DNA of 64,000 nucleotides from CAMDBL01 sp964498125 (GTDB lineage Bacteria; Pseudomonadota; Alphaproteobacteria; Rhizobiales; Hyphomicrobiaceae), in assembly GCA_964498125.1 (NCBI GenBank), contig CAZCGE010000044.1, positions 1-64,000 of the forward strand, given 5' to 3'. The position numbers and the translations under genes were made by a program. Below the pieces are notes generated by a model, which saw only the letters and a list, made by a program, of their open reading frames with translations, did no database searches and was not told the origin of the DNA. Positions 1 to 8,644 of the stretch are shown here, in pieces (the stretch's first letter is position 1; each line of letters begins with the position of its first letter).

Positions 1-114
1 GGTGCCGGCGAAATCCCCATAGCGCCCGCTGAGCCGGGTGCCCCCAACCCCGCGCCTTCCTTCCCTGGCGGCTTTCGAACGCCGGCCCGATCGCGCGCGC
101 GTCGAGGTCCGTGA
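1..114 (+). CDS. Possible 3' end of an unidentified island gene
   Basis: Frame 1 is open from the window edge to a TGA at 112-114, while the other two forward frames stop early. The predicted peptide is rich in Pro, Ala and Arg and has no recognisable domain. It could be the disordered C-terminus of an island protein that starts outside the window, or chance. It is listed only because nothing else explains these bases. Confidence 0.2.
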   Translation, partial: GAGEIPIAPAEPGAPNPAPSFPGGFRTPARSRARRGP

Positions 115-166
115 TGGGCCGGCATCCGAAACCCGTCACACAAGATGCTGATGGAGGGGATGGTCG

Positions 167-982
167 GTGACGTCGGCCGCAGAGGCGTTGGGGATACTCC
201 TGGGGGCCTTGAGAAGCGAGGCTTCACATGAGGCGATAATTGGCGCCTCGACAGTACAGGCTTGGCCCGACGGGTTGCTCTCCGCCCTGACAAGTGAGCG
301 TCTACTTGTGTCCTTCGACGCCGCCGAGATCGTCGTGTGCCCAGGCTGCCAGGAAAGCTGCATCATGGAATGCAAGTGGATTGGAGACGAAGAAGACCAG
401 CCCTTCCTGCTCTGTAACAAGCCACAACAGTATGGATTGATCGAACTCGACGCCGGCCTCCGAAACCAATGGACCACCTCCCGCCGGCAGGTGGCAGCCT
501 TTGTAGGACACCAGCTTGGCGTCCGGATCAAGACTTTCGACAACGCCAGCGGTCGAACGAGCTACGGCCTGAGCAGGCGCCTTGGGGTGTTGCTCTCGCT
601 GGAATTCCAGGATGCGGCGCGACTGCGCATCGGCGACGATGCCTACGACCTGGTCGATATGCTGCTCTTCGAGCGCGAAAGTATCGGCATAGATCAGGTG
701 CTCGTCGCCAGACTGGCGGCTGACGCAAGGCGGCCCGCCGACGGTGGGAAACGGTATCAACCTTCCTCGGCGCGTCGTGAGGCAAAAAAGAGCATGACCG
801 CTTTGCGCGACCTGTCCATTCAGGATGCCGCCGACGAGATCGTGCGCGATGGTCCTCCCATGAAAAAAGCGGCGGTGGTCGACAAGCTCCTGGAAGATCC
901 CCGCTTCGAGAACATGTCGCGTGGGAGGCTCGAACGCCTGTTTGTGATACGGAAAAAACTGAGGCGGAAAAATTTCGCCTGA
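167..982 (+). CDS. Cys-rich hypothetical protein of a genomic island
   Basis: A 271-residue protein of unknown function. The GTG start at 167 is chosen because GGAGGGG lies about 7 bases upstream. Residues 58-83 carry five cysteines (C58-x2-C61, C65, C69, C83), which suggests a small zinc-ribbon-like module near the N-terminus. The C-terminal 70 residues are very basic and predicted helical, as in DNA-binding tails. The next gene begins about 210 bases downstream. The island position suggests an accessory or regulatory role, but no family was recognised. Confidence 0.6.
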   Translation: MTSAAEALGILLGALRSEASHEAIIGASTVQAWPDGLLSALTSERLLVSFDAAEIVVCPGCQESCIMECKWIGDEEDQPFLLCNKPQQYGLIELDAGLRNQWTTSRRQVAAFVGHQLGVRIKTFDNASGRTSYGLSRRLGVLLSLEFQDAARLRIGDDAYDLVDMLLFERESIGIDQVLVARLAADARRPADGGKRYQPSSARREAKKSMTALRDLSIQDAADEIVRDGPPMKKAAVVDKLLEDPRFENMSRGRLERLFVIRKKLRRKNFA

Positions 983-1194
983 GCGCCTGACAGCCAACCT
1001 ATTGAGCGTGATTGAACTTTTTACTCTGCACCTCATTGTTCTCGGCTCCCACCAGTGTGCGCCATCGATCGGTTAATTGTCTGCAAACACTACGCAATCT
1101 TGTGCGCTGTCGCCCAGTAGATGGGGCTTTCATCGCCTGATGCGCCGTAGCACGGTCGCCCTGTCTGATGGTGACAGCGTACGGAGTAGCATCG

Positions 1195-1764
1195 ATGAGT
1201 AGGCAGGATCAGCTCAAGCGGCCGTGGAAGGGACGAGGCCATAACCGCACCGGCCGCAGCCGAGGCGGCGATAGGTTCGTCAAGCTGGAGCACTGGATGC
1301 TCAAATCGCCAGCGTGGCGTGCACTGCCTCCTGCCGCCCGCGCACTCTACGTGGCTCTCGCCCAGCGATACAACGGGTTGAACAACGGTCAGATCTCCGT
1401 GTCCGTCCGGGAGGCCGCCAGAGACGTCAATATCGCCAAGGATACAGCCAGCAAGACATTCCACCAGCTCGAGGCGATCGGCTTCATCCGTTGCCACGTC
1501 TGCGGCAGTTTCAACTGGAAGCTCCGTCACGCCACAACCTGGATCCTGACCGAATTTCCCGTCGGCGAAGAGGCCGCCACCAAAGACTTCATGAGTTGGG
1601 CGCCGGCGAAATCAGAACCCGGTCCCAAATCAGGGACGAGCTGTCCAAAATCAGGGACGGACCCTCCAAATTTCCCAACGACGAAGCTCCGAAGTGTCCT
1701 TGATTTGGGACCGTGGGCCCGGTTCTGCACGGTTGGCCGGTCCCAAATCGCGGCACGCATATAA
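1195..1764 (+). CDS. Helix-turn-helix replication/regulatory-type island protein
   Basis: The 189-residue protein has a winged-helix-like core. A segment starting with FVKLEHWMLKSPAWRALPP is followed by an HTH-like stretch (VREAARDVNIAKDTASKTF). This layout is common in small phage/island replication-initiation or regulatory proteins of Alphaproteobacteria. The start at ATG 1195 is preferred over ATG 1168 because GGAG sits 8 bases before it. The C-terminal tail is low-complexity with repeated Pro-Lys-Ser-Gly-Thr units, encoded by the iteron-like DNA repeats at 1621-1756. The tail therefore may exist mainly because the DNA repeats do. Family assignment is by pattern only. Confidence 0.6.
   Translation: MSRQDQLKRPWKGRGHNRTGRSRGGDRFVKLEHWMLKSPAWRALPPAARALYVALAQRYNGLNNGQISVSVREAARDVNIAKDTASKTFHQLEAIGFIRCHVCGSFNWKLRHATTWILTEFPVGEEAATKDFMSWAPAKSEPGPKSGTSCPKSGTDPPNFPTTKLRSVLDLGPWARFCTVGRSQIAARI
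1621..1756 (+). repeat. Iteron-like GTCCC-AAATC-GGGAC repeats inside the HTH gene
   Basis: Related units lie at 1621-1637 (GGTCCCAAATCAGGGAC), 1642-1660 and, partial, 1739-1756. An inverted copy is at 1696-1712, matching the first unit at 16 of 17 positions. A weaker unit lies near 1661-1680. Spacing is about 20 bases between the first copies. Clustered short repeats at the 3' end of a winged-helix protein gene resemble the iterons bound by replication initiators. Binding by the encoded protein is inference. Confidence 0.55.
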
Positions 1765-1811
1765 TCTGCCATGCCATGCGCCGAATTGAGCGCTGCTGCC
1801 AGCCCAGGAAC

Positions 1812-1868
1812 GCCGGCGTGCGGGCAGCGCGGAGGCCTCAAGAATCGCAGCGCTGCCCGCACGCCGGC
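1812..1868. repeat. Perfect 19-bp inverted repeat (hairpin) between two island genes
   Basis: GCCGGCGTGCGGGCAGCGC at 1812-1830 is repeated exactly in inverted orientation at 1850-1868, with a 19-base loop. No T-run follows on either strand, so it is not a classic intrinsic terminator. It lies between the stop at 1764 and the start at 1890. It could be an attenuator, a protein-binding palindrome or a secondary-structure origin element. Confidence 0.8.
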
Positions 1869-1889
1869 TCTCACCTTACGCATGGATCC

Positions 1890-2384
1890 ATGAAAATGCT
1901 CACCACGCCTCGAGCCCCCGGCAGGGCACACGCCCGCGTCAAGCACCACCGCCAGTTGCTAGGCTCGCACCAGTTCCGCGGTCCTGTGCCACTTTTCTGG
2001 TTGGAGGTTGCAGCCAGACTGCCTGGCAAGTCGCTACATGCCGGGATCGCATTATGGCACGCGGCAGCTTCCGCCAGATCGAAGGCGGTCCCCTTGAGCA
2101 ACGTCTCTGGCCTGCGCTTTGGCCTCGATCGATGCGCCAAATACAGAGCATTGGCCTGGCTTGAGGGTGCTGGTCTGATCTCCGTCCAGCGCAAGCTTGG
2201 CCGGGCGCCGGTGGTGACGATCCTGGATCCAAGCGATCCTGCCATCGGCCCGTTGCACTTTTCGCCCGGCGCGCCAATTCCCGCAACCGACAGGCCGTCC
2301 TTTTCATCATCGGCTGAGCCTACAAGGCCGCCAGACGATGCGAACGTAAGGCCTGCGCATCGCGGGGGCGGGTCGCGGCGATGA
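1890..2384 (+). CDS. Small winged-helix-like hypothetical protein of integrated elements
   Basis: A 164-residue protein of a type often seen next to integrases in proteobacterial islands. Its core has the order F-R-G-P-(V/I)-P, then LEVAARLPGKSLHAGIALW, then a basic LSNVSGLRFGLDRCAKYRAL segment, then LEGAGLISVQRKLGRAPVV, which reads as a wing. This suggests a DNA-binding helix-turn-helix. The first ATG of the frame (1713) would put the hairpin at 1812-1868 inside the gene, so ATG 1890 is chosen. It overlaps the next gene by four bases (ATGA), implying coupled translation. Confidence 0.6.
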   Translation: MKMLTTPRAPGRAHARVKHHRQLLGSHQFRGPVPLFWLEVAARLPGKSLHAGIALWHAAASARSKAVPLSNVSGLRFGLDRCAKYRALAWLEGAGLISVQRKLGRAPVVTILDPSDPAIGPLHFSPGAPIPATDRPSFSSSAEPTRPPDDANVRPAHRGGGSRR

Positions 2385-2755
2385 CATGCAACCCACAGAA
2401 TCCGACGCCTGACATCGCGCCCCGCATTATCCGCTTCCGCGATGCGCCGCGCTACCTCGGCATGGACCGCAACAGGTTCAACGCCGAGGTCCGCCCCTAT
2501 GTCACCGAGGTGCCCATCGGCAAGCAGGGCATCGGCTTCGATCGGCTTGAACTCGATGCTTGGTTCGTGGACTATAAGTCCCGCAACGGGCGTCCCGCGC
2601 GGAAAGGAGCACTCATATGGGACGCAAGCACATCCCCGGCCTCATCAAGCGGGTCGGAATCTGGCACATCGACAAGCGCATCCTCGGGCGGCGAATTTGC
2701 CAGAGCACTGGCACATCTCAGCTCGAGGAAGCCGAGAGGAACCTCGCGAAAGTGA
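2381..2755 (+). CDS. AlpA/excisionase-like DNA-binding protein
   Basis: A 124-residue protein beginning inside the stop of the upstream gene. Residues about 14-65 (RIIRFRDAPRYLGMDRNRFN, then a GFDRLELDAWF segment) fit the short winged-helix fold of AlpA/Xis-type regulators, in which 'R-x-R-D-A-P-x-Y-L-G-M' is a common opening. Such proteins control integrase expression or direct excision. The C-terminal 50 residues are Ser/Arg-rich and overlap the integrase gene in another frame (2617-2755). The real protein may therefore be functionally just the first ~75 residues. Position immediately before int supports the call. Confidence 0.65.
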   Translation: MTCNPQNPTPDIAPRIIRFRDAPRYLGMDRNRFNAEVRPYVTEVPIGKQGIGFDRLELDAWFVDYKSRNGRPARKGALIWDASTSPASSSGSESGTSTSASSGGEFARALAHLSSRKPRGTSRK

Positions 2756-3750
2756 TGGAGGAGGTCAGACAAGCTCAGATCTATGGCGTGAGGCCCACTC
2801 GAAACTTCGAGCAGGCCGCGGCGAAGTTTGTGCTGGAGAACCAGCACAAGCGGAGCATCAGTAGCGACATCATTCAGCTGAAACTGCTGTTGCCAAGGCT
2901 TGGTCAGCTGCCGCTCGACAAGATCCACTTGGGTGCCATGCAACCATGGATCGAGATGCGGCGGCGTGGGGGTAAAGCCGTCGGCACCATCAATCATGGG
3001 CTGAAGATGGTGCGGCGCGTTCTCAATCTTGCAGCGACCGAATGGTGCGACCAGCACGGTCTGACCTGGCTGCATCTCGCGCCCAAGATCAAGCTGCTGC
3101 CCGATATAGGCAAAAGGCCCCCATACCCCTTGAACTGGATCGAGCAGCGGCGGTTGTTTCAGGAGCTGCCGGGCTATCTCGCACAGATGGCGCTGTTTAC
3201 GGTCAACACGGGTTGCCGCGGCGGCGAGGTCTGCCGGTTGCGTTGGGAGTGGGAGGTCGCGGTGCCGGAATTGGGCACCAGCGTCTTCATCATTCCTGGT
3301 GCGCGCGTGAAGAATGGCGATGATAGACTCGTGGTGTTGAACCGGGTCGCGCTTTCGGTCATCGAGGCGCGGCGCGGTATCGATCCGACGTTCGTCTTCA
3401 CGTTCGATGGACGGCCGATCTATCGGATGCTGACGTCGGGATGGCTCCGTGCGCGCAAGCGTGCTGGCCTATTACAGGTTCGCGTCCACGACTTGAAGCA
3501 CACGTTTGGCCGCCGCCTGCGGGCGGCAGATGTGGCCTTCGAGGATCGCCAAGATTTGCTCGGGCATCGTTCCGGGCGAATCACAACGCACTACTCGGCG
3601 GTTGAACTGTCACGGCTCTTGGAAGCTGCAAACCGAGTATGCGACGGTACGGCCGGCCAACCCGAACTCGTGGTATTGCGAGGGGCACTGCAGACGCCAT
3701 CCCGCAAAACTCCCGCAACGCTGTTGCGGCCAGTGGAGAAGGCTAGCTAA
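2617..3750 (+). CDS. int: Site-specific tyrosine recombinase (integrase)
   Basis: A 377-residue tyrosine recombinase that should integrate the island at the adjacent tRNA-Phe. The core-binding domain spans roughly residues 60-155 and the catalytic domain 170-340. Visible catalytic residues are R201 (in TGCRGGE), K232, H291, K294, H317 (LGHRSG) and the nucleophile Y326 (THYSA). The second Arg of the usual H-x-x-R box is Lys (H291-D-L-K294), a variant that also occurs in related island integrases. The start at 2617 has AAGGAG upstream. The stop is only 14 bases from the tRNA CCA end, the usual arrangement for tRNA-targeting integrases. Confidence 0.93.
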   Translation: MGRKHIPGLIKRVGIWHIDKRILGRRICQSTGTSQLEEAERNLAKVMEEVRQAQIYGVRPTRNFEQAAAKFVLENQHKRSISSDIIQLKLLLPRLGQLPLDKIHLGAMQPWIEMRRRGGKAVGTINHGLKMVRRVLNLAATEWCDQHGLTWLHLAPKIKLLPDIGKRPPYPLNWIEQRRLFQELPGYLAQMALFTVNTGCRGGEVCRLRWEWEVAVPELGTSVFIIPGARVKNGDDRLVVLNRVALSVIEARRGIDPTFVFTFDGRPIYRMLTSGWLRARKRAGLLQVRVHDLKHTFGRRLRAADVAFEDRQDLLGHRSGRITTHYSAVELSRLLEAANRVCDGTAGQPELVVLRGALQTPSRKTPATLLRPVEKAS

Positions 3751-3764
3751 GTCTTTGAAAAAAA

Positions 3765-3810
3765 TGGTGCCCAGGGGGTGAATTGAACACCCGACACCGT
3801 GATTTTCAAT
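3765..3810. other. Inferred island attachment site (tRNA-Phe 3' half)
   Basis: The integrase ends 14 bases from the 3' end of the tRNA-Phe gene. Islands of this type recombine within the anticodon-to-3' portion of the tRNA and leave a direct repeat at the far end. The partner repeat is not in this window, so core limits are approximate and the site is inferred from context alone. Confidence 0.45.
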
Positions 3811-3840
3811 CACGTGCTCTACCAACTGAGCTACCTGGGC
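3765..3840 (-). tRNA. tRNA-Phe (anticodon GAA)
   Basis: Reading the minus strand gives a complete 73-base cloverleaf plus an encoded CCA (3765-3767). The acceptor stem GCCCAGG pairs with CCTGGGC. The D arm is GCTC/GAGC, and the anticodon stem CGTGA/TCACG encloses the loop TTGAAAA with anticodon GAA. The T arm GGGTG/CACCC has loop TTCAATT. The discriminator base is A. The 3' end points toward the integrase, so the gene is the likely chromosomal attachment site, kept intact after integration. A TATAAG-like box lies about 50 bases upstream on the minus strand. Confidence 0.97.
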
Positions 3841-3894
3841 AACACTGCAGCGCGCCGCGGGAAACCCGCAGCGGCGATCTGCAGAACTGGGGAC

Positions 3895-4638
3895 TTATAA
3901 GGGCTGACCGGGAGGCTGTCCAGCGCTGCACGCGCGCGGCAGCCGCACGGCGGCGAGCAGCAGCAGATAGAGCGTGGCGGCATTGCAGATATGCCATAGA
4001 AAATGTGTGCCGCGGTGGTGGGAACCAAGCCGCGTCAGATCGCACACGTCCAGGTCGATCGTGCGCAATGCCATCGACACGAGGAAGACGCCGGCTGCCG
4101 CCAGCAGATAGGGCGCCGCCCGGTCGGCGCGGGCCCACAGCACGGCGCCAATGCCGGTCATCGCCAGCCATGCCGGCAGATAACCGATCGTGCCGTTGAG
4201 GCATGGCCCGCGCGCGGCTTCGGCAAGCCCGATCAGGCCGCCGCGCTGACAGGTGACATCGCCGGCGACGCGCAGGGCGGCGATGAACACGATCAGGCCG
4301 AGGCTCGTGCCGAGCCAGCCGAGGTGCAGCAGGCGCCGCAGGGCATAGCCGAGATAGGCCAGCATGAAGAGGCCGATCGGCGCCACGTCGGCCAAGGCGG
4401 CCCAGCGTGTGGCGAAGGTGTGAAACAGGAAGCTGCCGATGCCAATGATCGCCACGAGGCCGACCAGCAGCCACTCGGCCCAGGCCGCGACCAGCGTTGT
4501 TCGCCGCCGCAGCGTCACGGCCGCCAGGCACCCGGCCAGCAGGAAAGCCGCGTTGCTCAGGGCGTTGAGCGGCTCGGCCCAGAACGCAGGGTCGCCGCCG
4601 CGTTCGCAGTAGCGAAAAACCTGGCTCGCCCAGCTCAT
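3895..4638 (-). CDS. Ceramidase-like (alkaline ceramidase/CREST family) integral membrane protein
   Basis: A 247-residue polytopic membrane protein with about seven hydrophobic segments. It shows the family signatures. Near the N-terminus are CERGGDPAFWAEPLNALSN and then SFLFHTFATRWA with a following Asp-x-x-Pro-Ile (residues ~70-90). Near the C-terminus is HHRGTHFLWHICNA. The conserved His, Asp and Ser residues form the zinc site of this hydrolase superfamily. Known members cleave ceramide amides, but bacterial homologues are mostly uncharacterised, so the substrate is open. The TGA/ATG gap to the upstream PCu(A)C gene is about 21 bases, so the two may be cotranscribed. Confidence 0.8.
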   Translation of the reverse strand: MSWASQVFRYCERGGDPAFWAEPLNALSNAAFLLAGCLAAVTLRRRTTLVAAWAEWLLVGLVAIIGIGSFLFHTFATRWAALADVAPIGLFMLAYLGYALRRLLHLGWLGTSLGLIVFIAALRVAGDVTCQRGGLIGLAEAARGPCLNGTIGYLPAWLAMTGIGAVLWARADRAAPYLLAAAGVFLVSMALRTIDLDVCDLTRLGSHHRGTHFLWHICNAATLYLLLLAAVRLPRACSAGQPPGQPL

Positions 4639-4659
4639 CCTCGCCCAGCTCCGGCAGGC

Positions 4660-5148
4660 TCATCTCTTCGCCGTGCCAGTTCCCGATCCCGATCCTGATC
4701 CACCGCCCGAGCCGATGGGGCGCACCTTGGCGTCCACCTCGATCTCGCCGCTCTTTTCGAACGTCAGCTTCAGCTTGAAGGTATCACCGGCCTTGAGCGG
4801 ACCTTTCAGCTCCATCAGCATGATGTGATAGCCGCCGGGCTGCATGACGATGCCGCCGCCGGCGGGAACCGGGATGGCATCGACCCGGCGCATGCGCGCG
4901 ATGTTGCCGTCCATGATGTGATTGTGAATCTCGGTGACGCCGGCCACCGAACTCGAAACCGATAGCAGCTTGTCATCGACCCCGGCCGCGGCCTTCAATT
5001 GCAAATAGGCGGCGCCGACCTTGGCGCCCGGTGGCGTGGCGCGCGCCCAAGGCTCGACCACGGTCATCGGATTGGTTGGCGTGGTTTGTGCGAAAGCCAG
5101 CGAGGCGGCCAGCACCATGCAGATGGTCGCGGCAATTTTTAACAGCAT
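4660..5148 (-). CDS. Periplasmic PCu(A)C-type copper chaperone
   Basis: A 162-residue exported protein. The ATG at 5148 gives a clean signal peptide (MLLKIAATICMVLAASLAFA). The mature part has the PCu(A)C pattern: VVEPWARATPPGAKVGAAYL, then E-I-H-N-H-I-M-D-G with further Met (residues ~75-90), then MQPGGYHIMLMEL. The His and Met residues are the known Cu(I) ligands of this family, which delivers copper to cytochrome c oxidase. A Gly/Ser-rich tail ends the protein. No cox genes are in the window. A longer frame reaching 5262 is rejected because it buries the signal peptide. Confidence 0.88.
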   Translation of the reverse strand: MLLKIAATICMVLAASLAFAQTTPTNPMTVVEPWARATPPGAKVGAAYLQLKAAAGVDDKLLSVSSSVAGVTEIHNHIMDGNIARMRRVDAIPVPAGGGIVMQPGGYHIMLMELKGPLKAGDTFKLKLTFEKSGEIEVDAKVRPIGSGGGSGSGSGTGTAKR

Positions 5149-5240
5149 GTGAGGCACCAGGGAATCATGGGCAAGAAAAGCCCCCGAGCTATGGTCCCGC
5201 GCCGTCGCCCCCGTCAGGCGACATCTCGCCACAGCGGGGA

Positions 5241-5885
5241 TCACGACGTGGAGGCGCGGCACTCCTCGTCGACCGGCAGTGGATCACACGCGCTGCTGTT
5301 GACGCAACTCATCAGCGCAGTGCGCATCGTGCGGGTATAAATGCCGTCGATGTCGCCGTCATAGAGCCCGTGCGCCTGCAGGCCGCACTGGTAGAGCTTG
5401 ATCATGCGATCGCCGCCGAGCCGCATCGCCATCTCATAATCGGCCAGTGCGCCAGAGGGGTTGCCCAGCGTCTGGCGGATATGGGCGCGCGTGTCATAGG
5501 TGTGCGGGCTGGTTGGGCCCAGCGCCAGCGACTTCTCGACATCGGGCAGGCCCTGCCGCGCCCGGCCAGACCGGAAATAGGCCCAGGCCCGGTTGTTGAG
5601 GGCGACGGCGAAGTCGGGATTGATGGAGATGGCCCTGTCATAGTCGGGCATGGCTAGGTCATACAGGCCCTTGAGGGAGTAGCCCAGGCCGCGCATGGCA
5701 TAGGCGGTGGCAAGCTCGTCCGGCAGGATGCCGGGGGCGGTGATGATTTCCGAGCAGCCGATGATCCGGCGCTCGTTGTCGTCGCCAAAGCAGTCGAGTG
5801 CGCTCTGGGCATGGGCGGCACTCACCGCGCACAGGCCAAGACCGAGTAGGCCCAGCCCCATCCACTGTCGCGTTCGCCTTCTCAT
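5241..5885 (-). CDS. Exported TPR-repeat protein
   Basis: A 214-residue protein with a signal peptide (residues 1-26, ending SAAHAQ). Two to three tetratricopeptide repeats follow, for example ATAYAMRGLGYSLKGLYDLA and then a second repeat beginning INPDFAVALNNRAWAY. The C-terminal part (GLYDGDIDGIYTRTMRTAL) resembles the start of a peptidoglycan-binding-type motif. Four cysteines near the ends (such as those in SCVNSSACDPLPVDEEC) could form disulfides in the periplasm. Function is unknown; TPR modules mediate protein-protein contacts. The start at 5885 is preferred for the signal peptide. Confidence 0.75.
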   Translation of the reverse strand: MRRRTRQWMGLGLLGLGLCAVSAAHAQSALDCFGDDNERRIIGCSEIITAPGILPDELATAYAMRGLGYSLKGLYDLAMPDYDRAISINPDFAVALNNRAWAYFRSGRARQGLPDVEKSLALGPTSPHTYDTRAHIRQTLGNPSGALADYEMAMRLGGDRMIKLYQCGLQAHGLYDGDIDGIYTRTMRTALMSCVNSSACDPLPVDEECRASTS

Positions 5886-6246
5886 ACCTGCCTCTTTGCA
5901 ACCGTTGTCGAACCTGCGCCGCCGGCACCAGCCATAGCATGCCCCTGCCGTCGCGAGAACCTGCGGCAAGGGGCAGAATTAACCGGTGACTGCGCTCGGA
6001 CTGTGGCGGCGGCGAGCCGGTTGGCCGCGCATGGTTGGAGGCGCGAAGCGGCTGCTGCGTGGACGCAGAGGTTGCCACCGCACACCCGACTTCGTTTCCG
6101 CGGGTGCTGTCTTGCACGCCATGCGCGCATCGCTGGCGCGCCGTGCGAAAGCTGCTAGCAGATCGAAAATCCCTGAGGTAAGCTCGCCGCATTAATAGTG
6201 AAAAAAAAACGATAGAAAACCCAGCAACGCTCAGGGAGACGCCAAA

Positions 6247-7497
<1,251 letters not shown>

Positions 7498-7501
7498 CGC
7501 G

Positions 7502-8104
7502 ATGAGCACGCACTCTCGAAATGGGCGATCGTGGGCCTTCGGGCTCGCGATCGCCGCGATGGCCCATGCGACGCCCGCGAGCGGCCAGCGCGCCAGTGAC
7601 CCGTTTCAGGAACGGTTGCAGCTGTGCGGTAGCTGTCATGGCGACAATGGCAACTCCAAGATGGAGAATATGCCGTCGCTTGCCGGCCAGCCCGAGCTGT
7701 TCCTGACCAACCAGATGATCCTGTTTCGCGAACGCCTGCGTCATTCCGACGTGATGGCCCCGTTCGCCAAGGGCCTCACCGACCCCGAGATCATTGCCAT
7801 TGCCGAACATTACGCCAAGCTGGCGCCGCAGCCGAGCGACGAGCCGGTCGACATGGCGCTTGCCGCCCGCGGTGGTGCGCTGGCCAAGACGATGCACTGC
7901 GGGTCATGCCATCTGCCCGATTTCGTTGGCCGCGCACAGATGCCGAGACTGGCGAACCAGCGCATCGACTATACGATCGGCACGCTGATCGCTTATCGCG
8001 ATGGCAAGCGCTATGGCGTCGACACGTCCATGAATGGCGTCCTGGTCGGAGTCTCCGACCAGGACATCCGCGCGCTGGCGCATTTCCTCGCAACAATTCC
8101 ATGA
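7502..8104 (+). CDS. Periplasmic diheme cytochrome c (c4-like)
   Basis: A 200-residue exported protein with two heme-binding CxxCH motifs, C42GSCH46 and C133GSCH137. Each begins a cytochrome-c domain of about 90 residues, the c4 layout. A signal peptide ends near residue 28 (ATPASGQ). Candidate axial methionines are M85 and a Met in DTSMNGVL. Its start lies 5 bases from the quinoprotein stop, so it is the probable electron acceptor of that enzyme, passing electrons toward a terminal oxidase. Confidence 0.9.
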   Translation: MSTHSRNGRSWAFGLAIAAMAHATPASGQRASDPFQERLQLCGSCHGDNGNSKMENMPSLAGQPELFLTNQMILFRERLRHSDVMAPFAKGLTDPEIIAIAEHYAKLAPQPSDEPVDMALAARGGALAKTMHCGSCHLPDFVGRAQMPRLANQRIDYTIGTLIAYRDGKRYGVDTSMNGVLVGVSDQDIRALAHFLATIP

Positions 8105-8132
8105 GTTGGCCCATGAGCTGGCGCGCCCGCCG

Positions 8133-8333
8133 TCAGCCGCTCGCGCCCCCCTGGGCCCCGAGCCCGAGGGCGGGAAGCACAACAAGCTTGCAGAGCGGTG
8201 GCAGGTCGACGCCATAAAGCCACAATAAAAACAGAAAAACATAGACCTGCAACCGTGACAATCCGGTCCCGGCCAGCAGCCGCGCGAGCAACGGGAACCA
8301 GCGCGGCATCGGTGAGGTCAGCAGCACGCGCAT
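8133..8333 (-). CDS. Possible small membrane protein between cyt c and pqqA
   Basis: A 66-residue reading frame opposite to the PQQ genes, with two hydrophobic stretches, RLQVYVFLFLLWLYGV and LCKLVVLPALGLGA, after an amphipathic start. It fills most of the 338-base gap between 8104 and 8443, where nothing else is visible. No family was recognised and no clear Shine-Dalgarno site was seen. It may be a real small membrane protein or a chance frame in a regulatory gap. Confidence 0.3.
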   Translation of the reverse strand: MRVLLTSPMPRWFPLLARLLAGTGLSRLQVYVFLFLLWLYGVDLPPLCKLVVLPALGLGAQGGASG

Positions 8334-8442
8334 GCCCAGGTTGCACTGTCGTGTCGACTTGACAGGCTGGTGGTTTGGGTTCAACTTTATCCAATCGACC
8401 CAGCACCCGCGCGCATCGGGTGAAACGTTTTGGAGATTGGCC

Positions 8443-8544
8443 ATGAAAAAAGTTTGGCGCAAGCCGGAACTGTGCGAGCGCGATGTTGCGCTCGAGGTCA
8501 CTGCCTACGAGTCTGCGGACATCGAAATCGAGATCGTCATCTGA
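8443..8544 (+). CDS. pqqA: PQQ precursor peptide PqqA
   Basis: A 33-residue peptide that starts the pqqABCDE set. The conserved Glu and Tyr that are cross-linked and become the PQQ skeleton are E18 and Y22 in E-V-T-A-Y. The following E-S-A-D resembles the Methylobacterium-type precursor. The tail is longer and very acidic/aliphatic, ending I-E-I-E-I-V-I. The start ATG at 8443 is preceded by GGAG at 8432-8435. PqqD should present it to PqqE. Confidence 0.93.
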   Translation: MKKVWRKPELCERDVALEVTAYESADIEIEIVI

Positions 8545-8644
8545 TCGAAGCGTATGCCGAGCGATCGGGTCATTAACGCGCAGCGGCAGTCTCCAACAAG
8601 AGCTGCCGCGCGCGATTTTTTTGCGTTTCTGACGGTTGCCTCGC

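Noticed and set aside
302..1036. 244-codon minus-strand frame in the island
   Set aside because: The plus-strand frame 167-982 has a good ribosome site; the minus frame has no motif.
1713..1889. Earlier start of the second island HTH gene
   Set aside because: It would place the 19-bp hairpin inside the gene and overlap the previous gene; ATG 1890 gives the usual start of the family.
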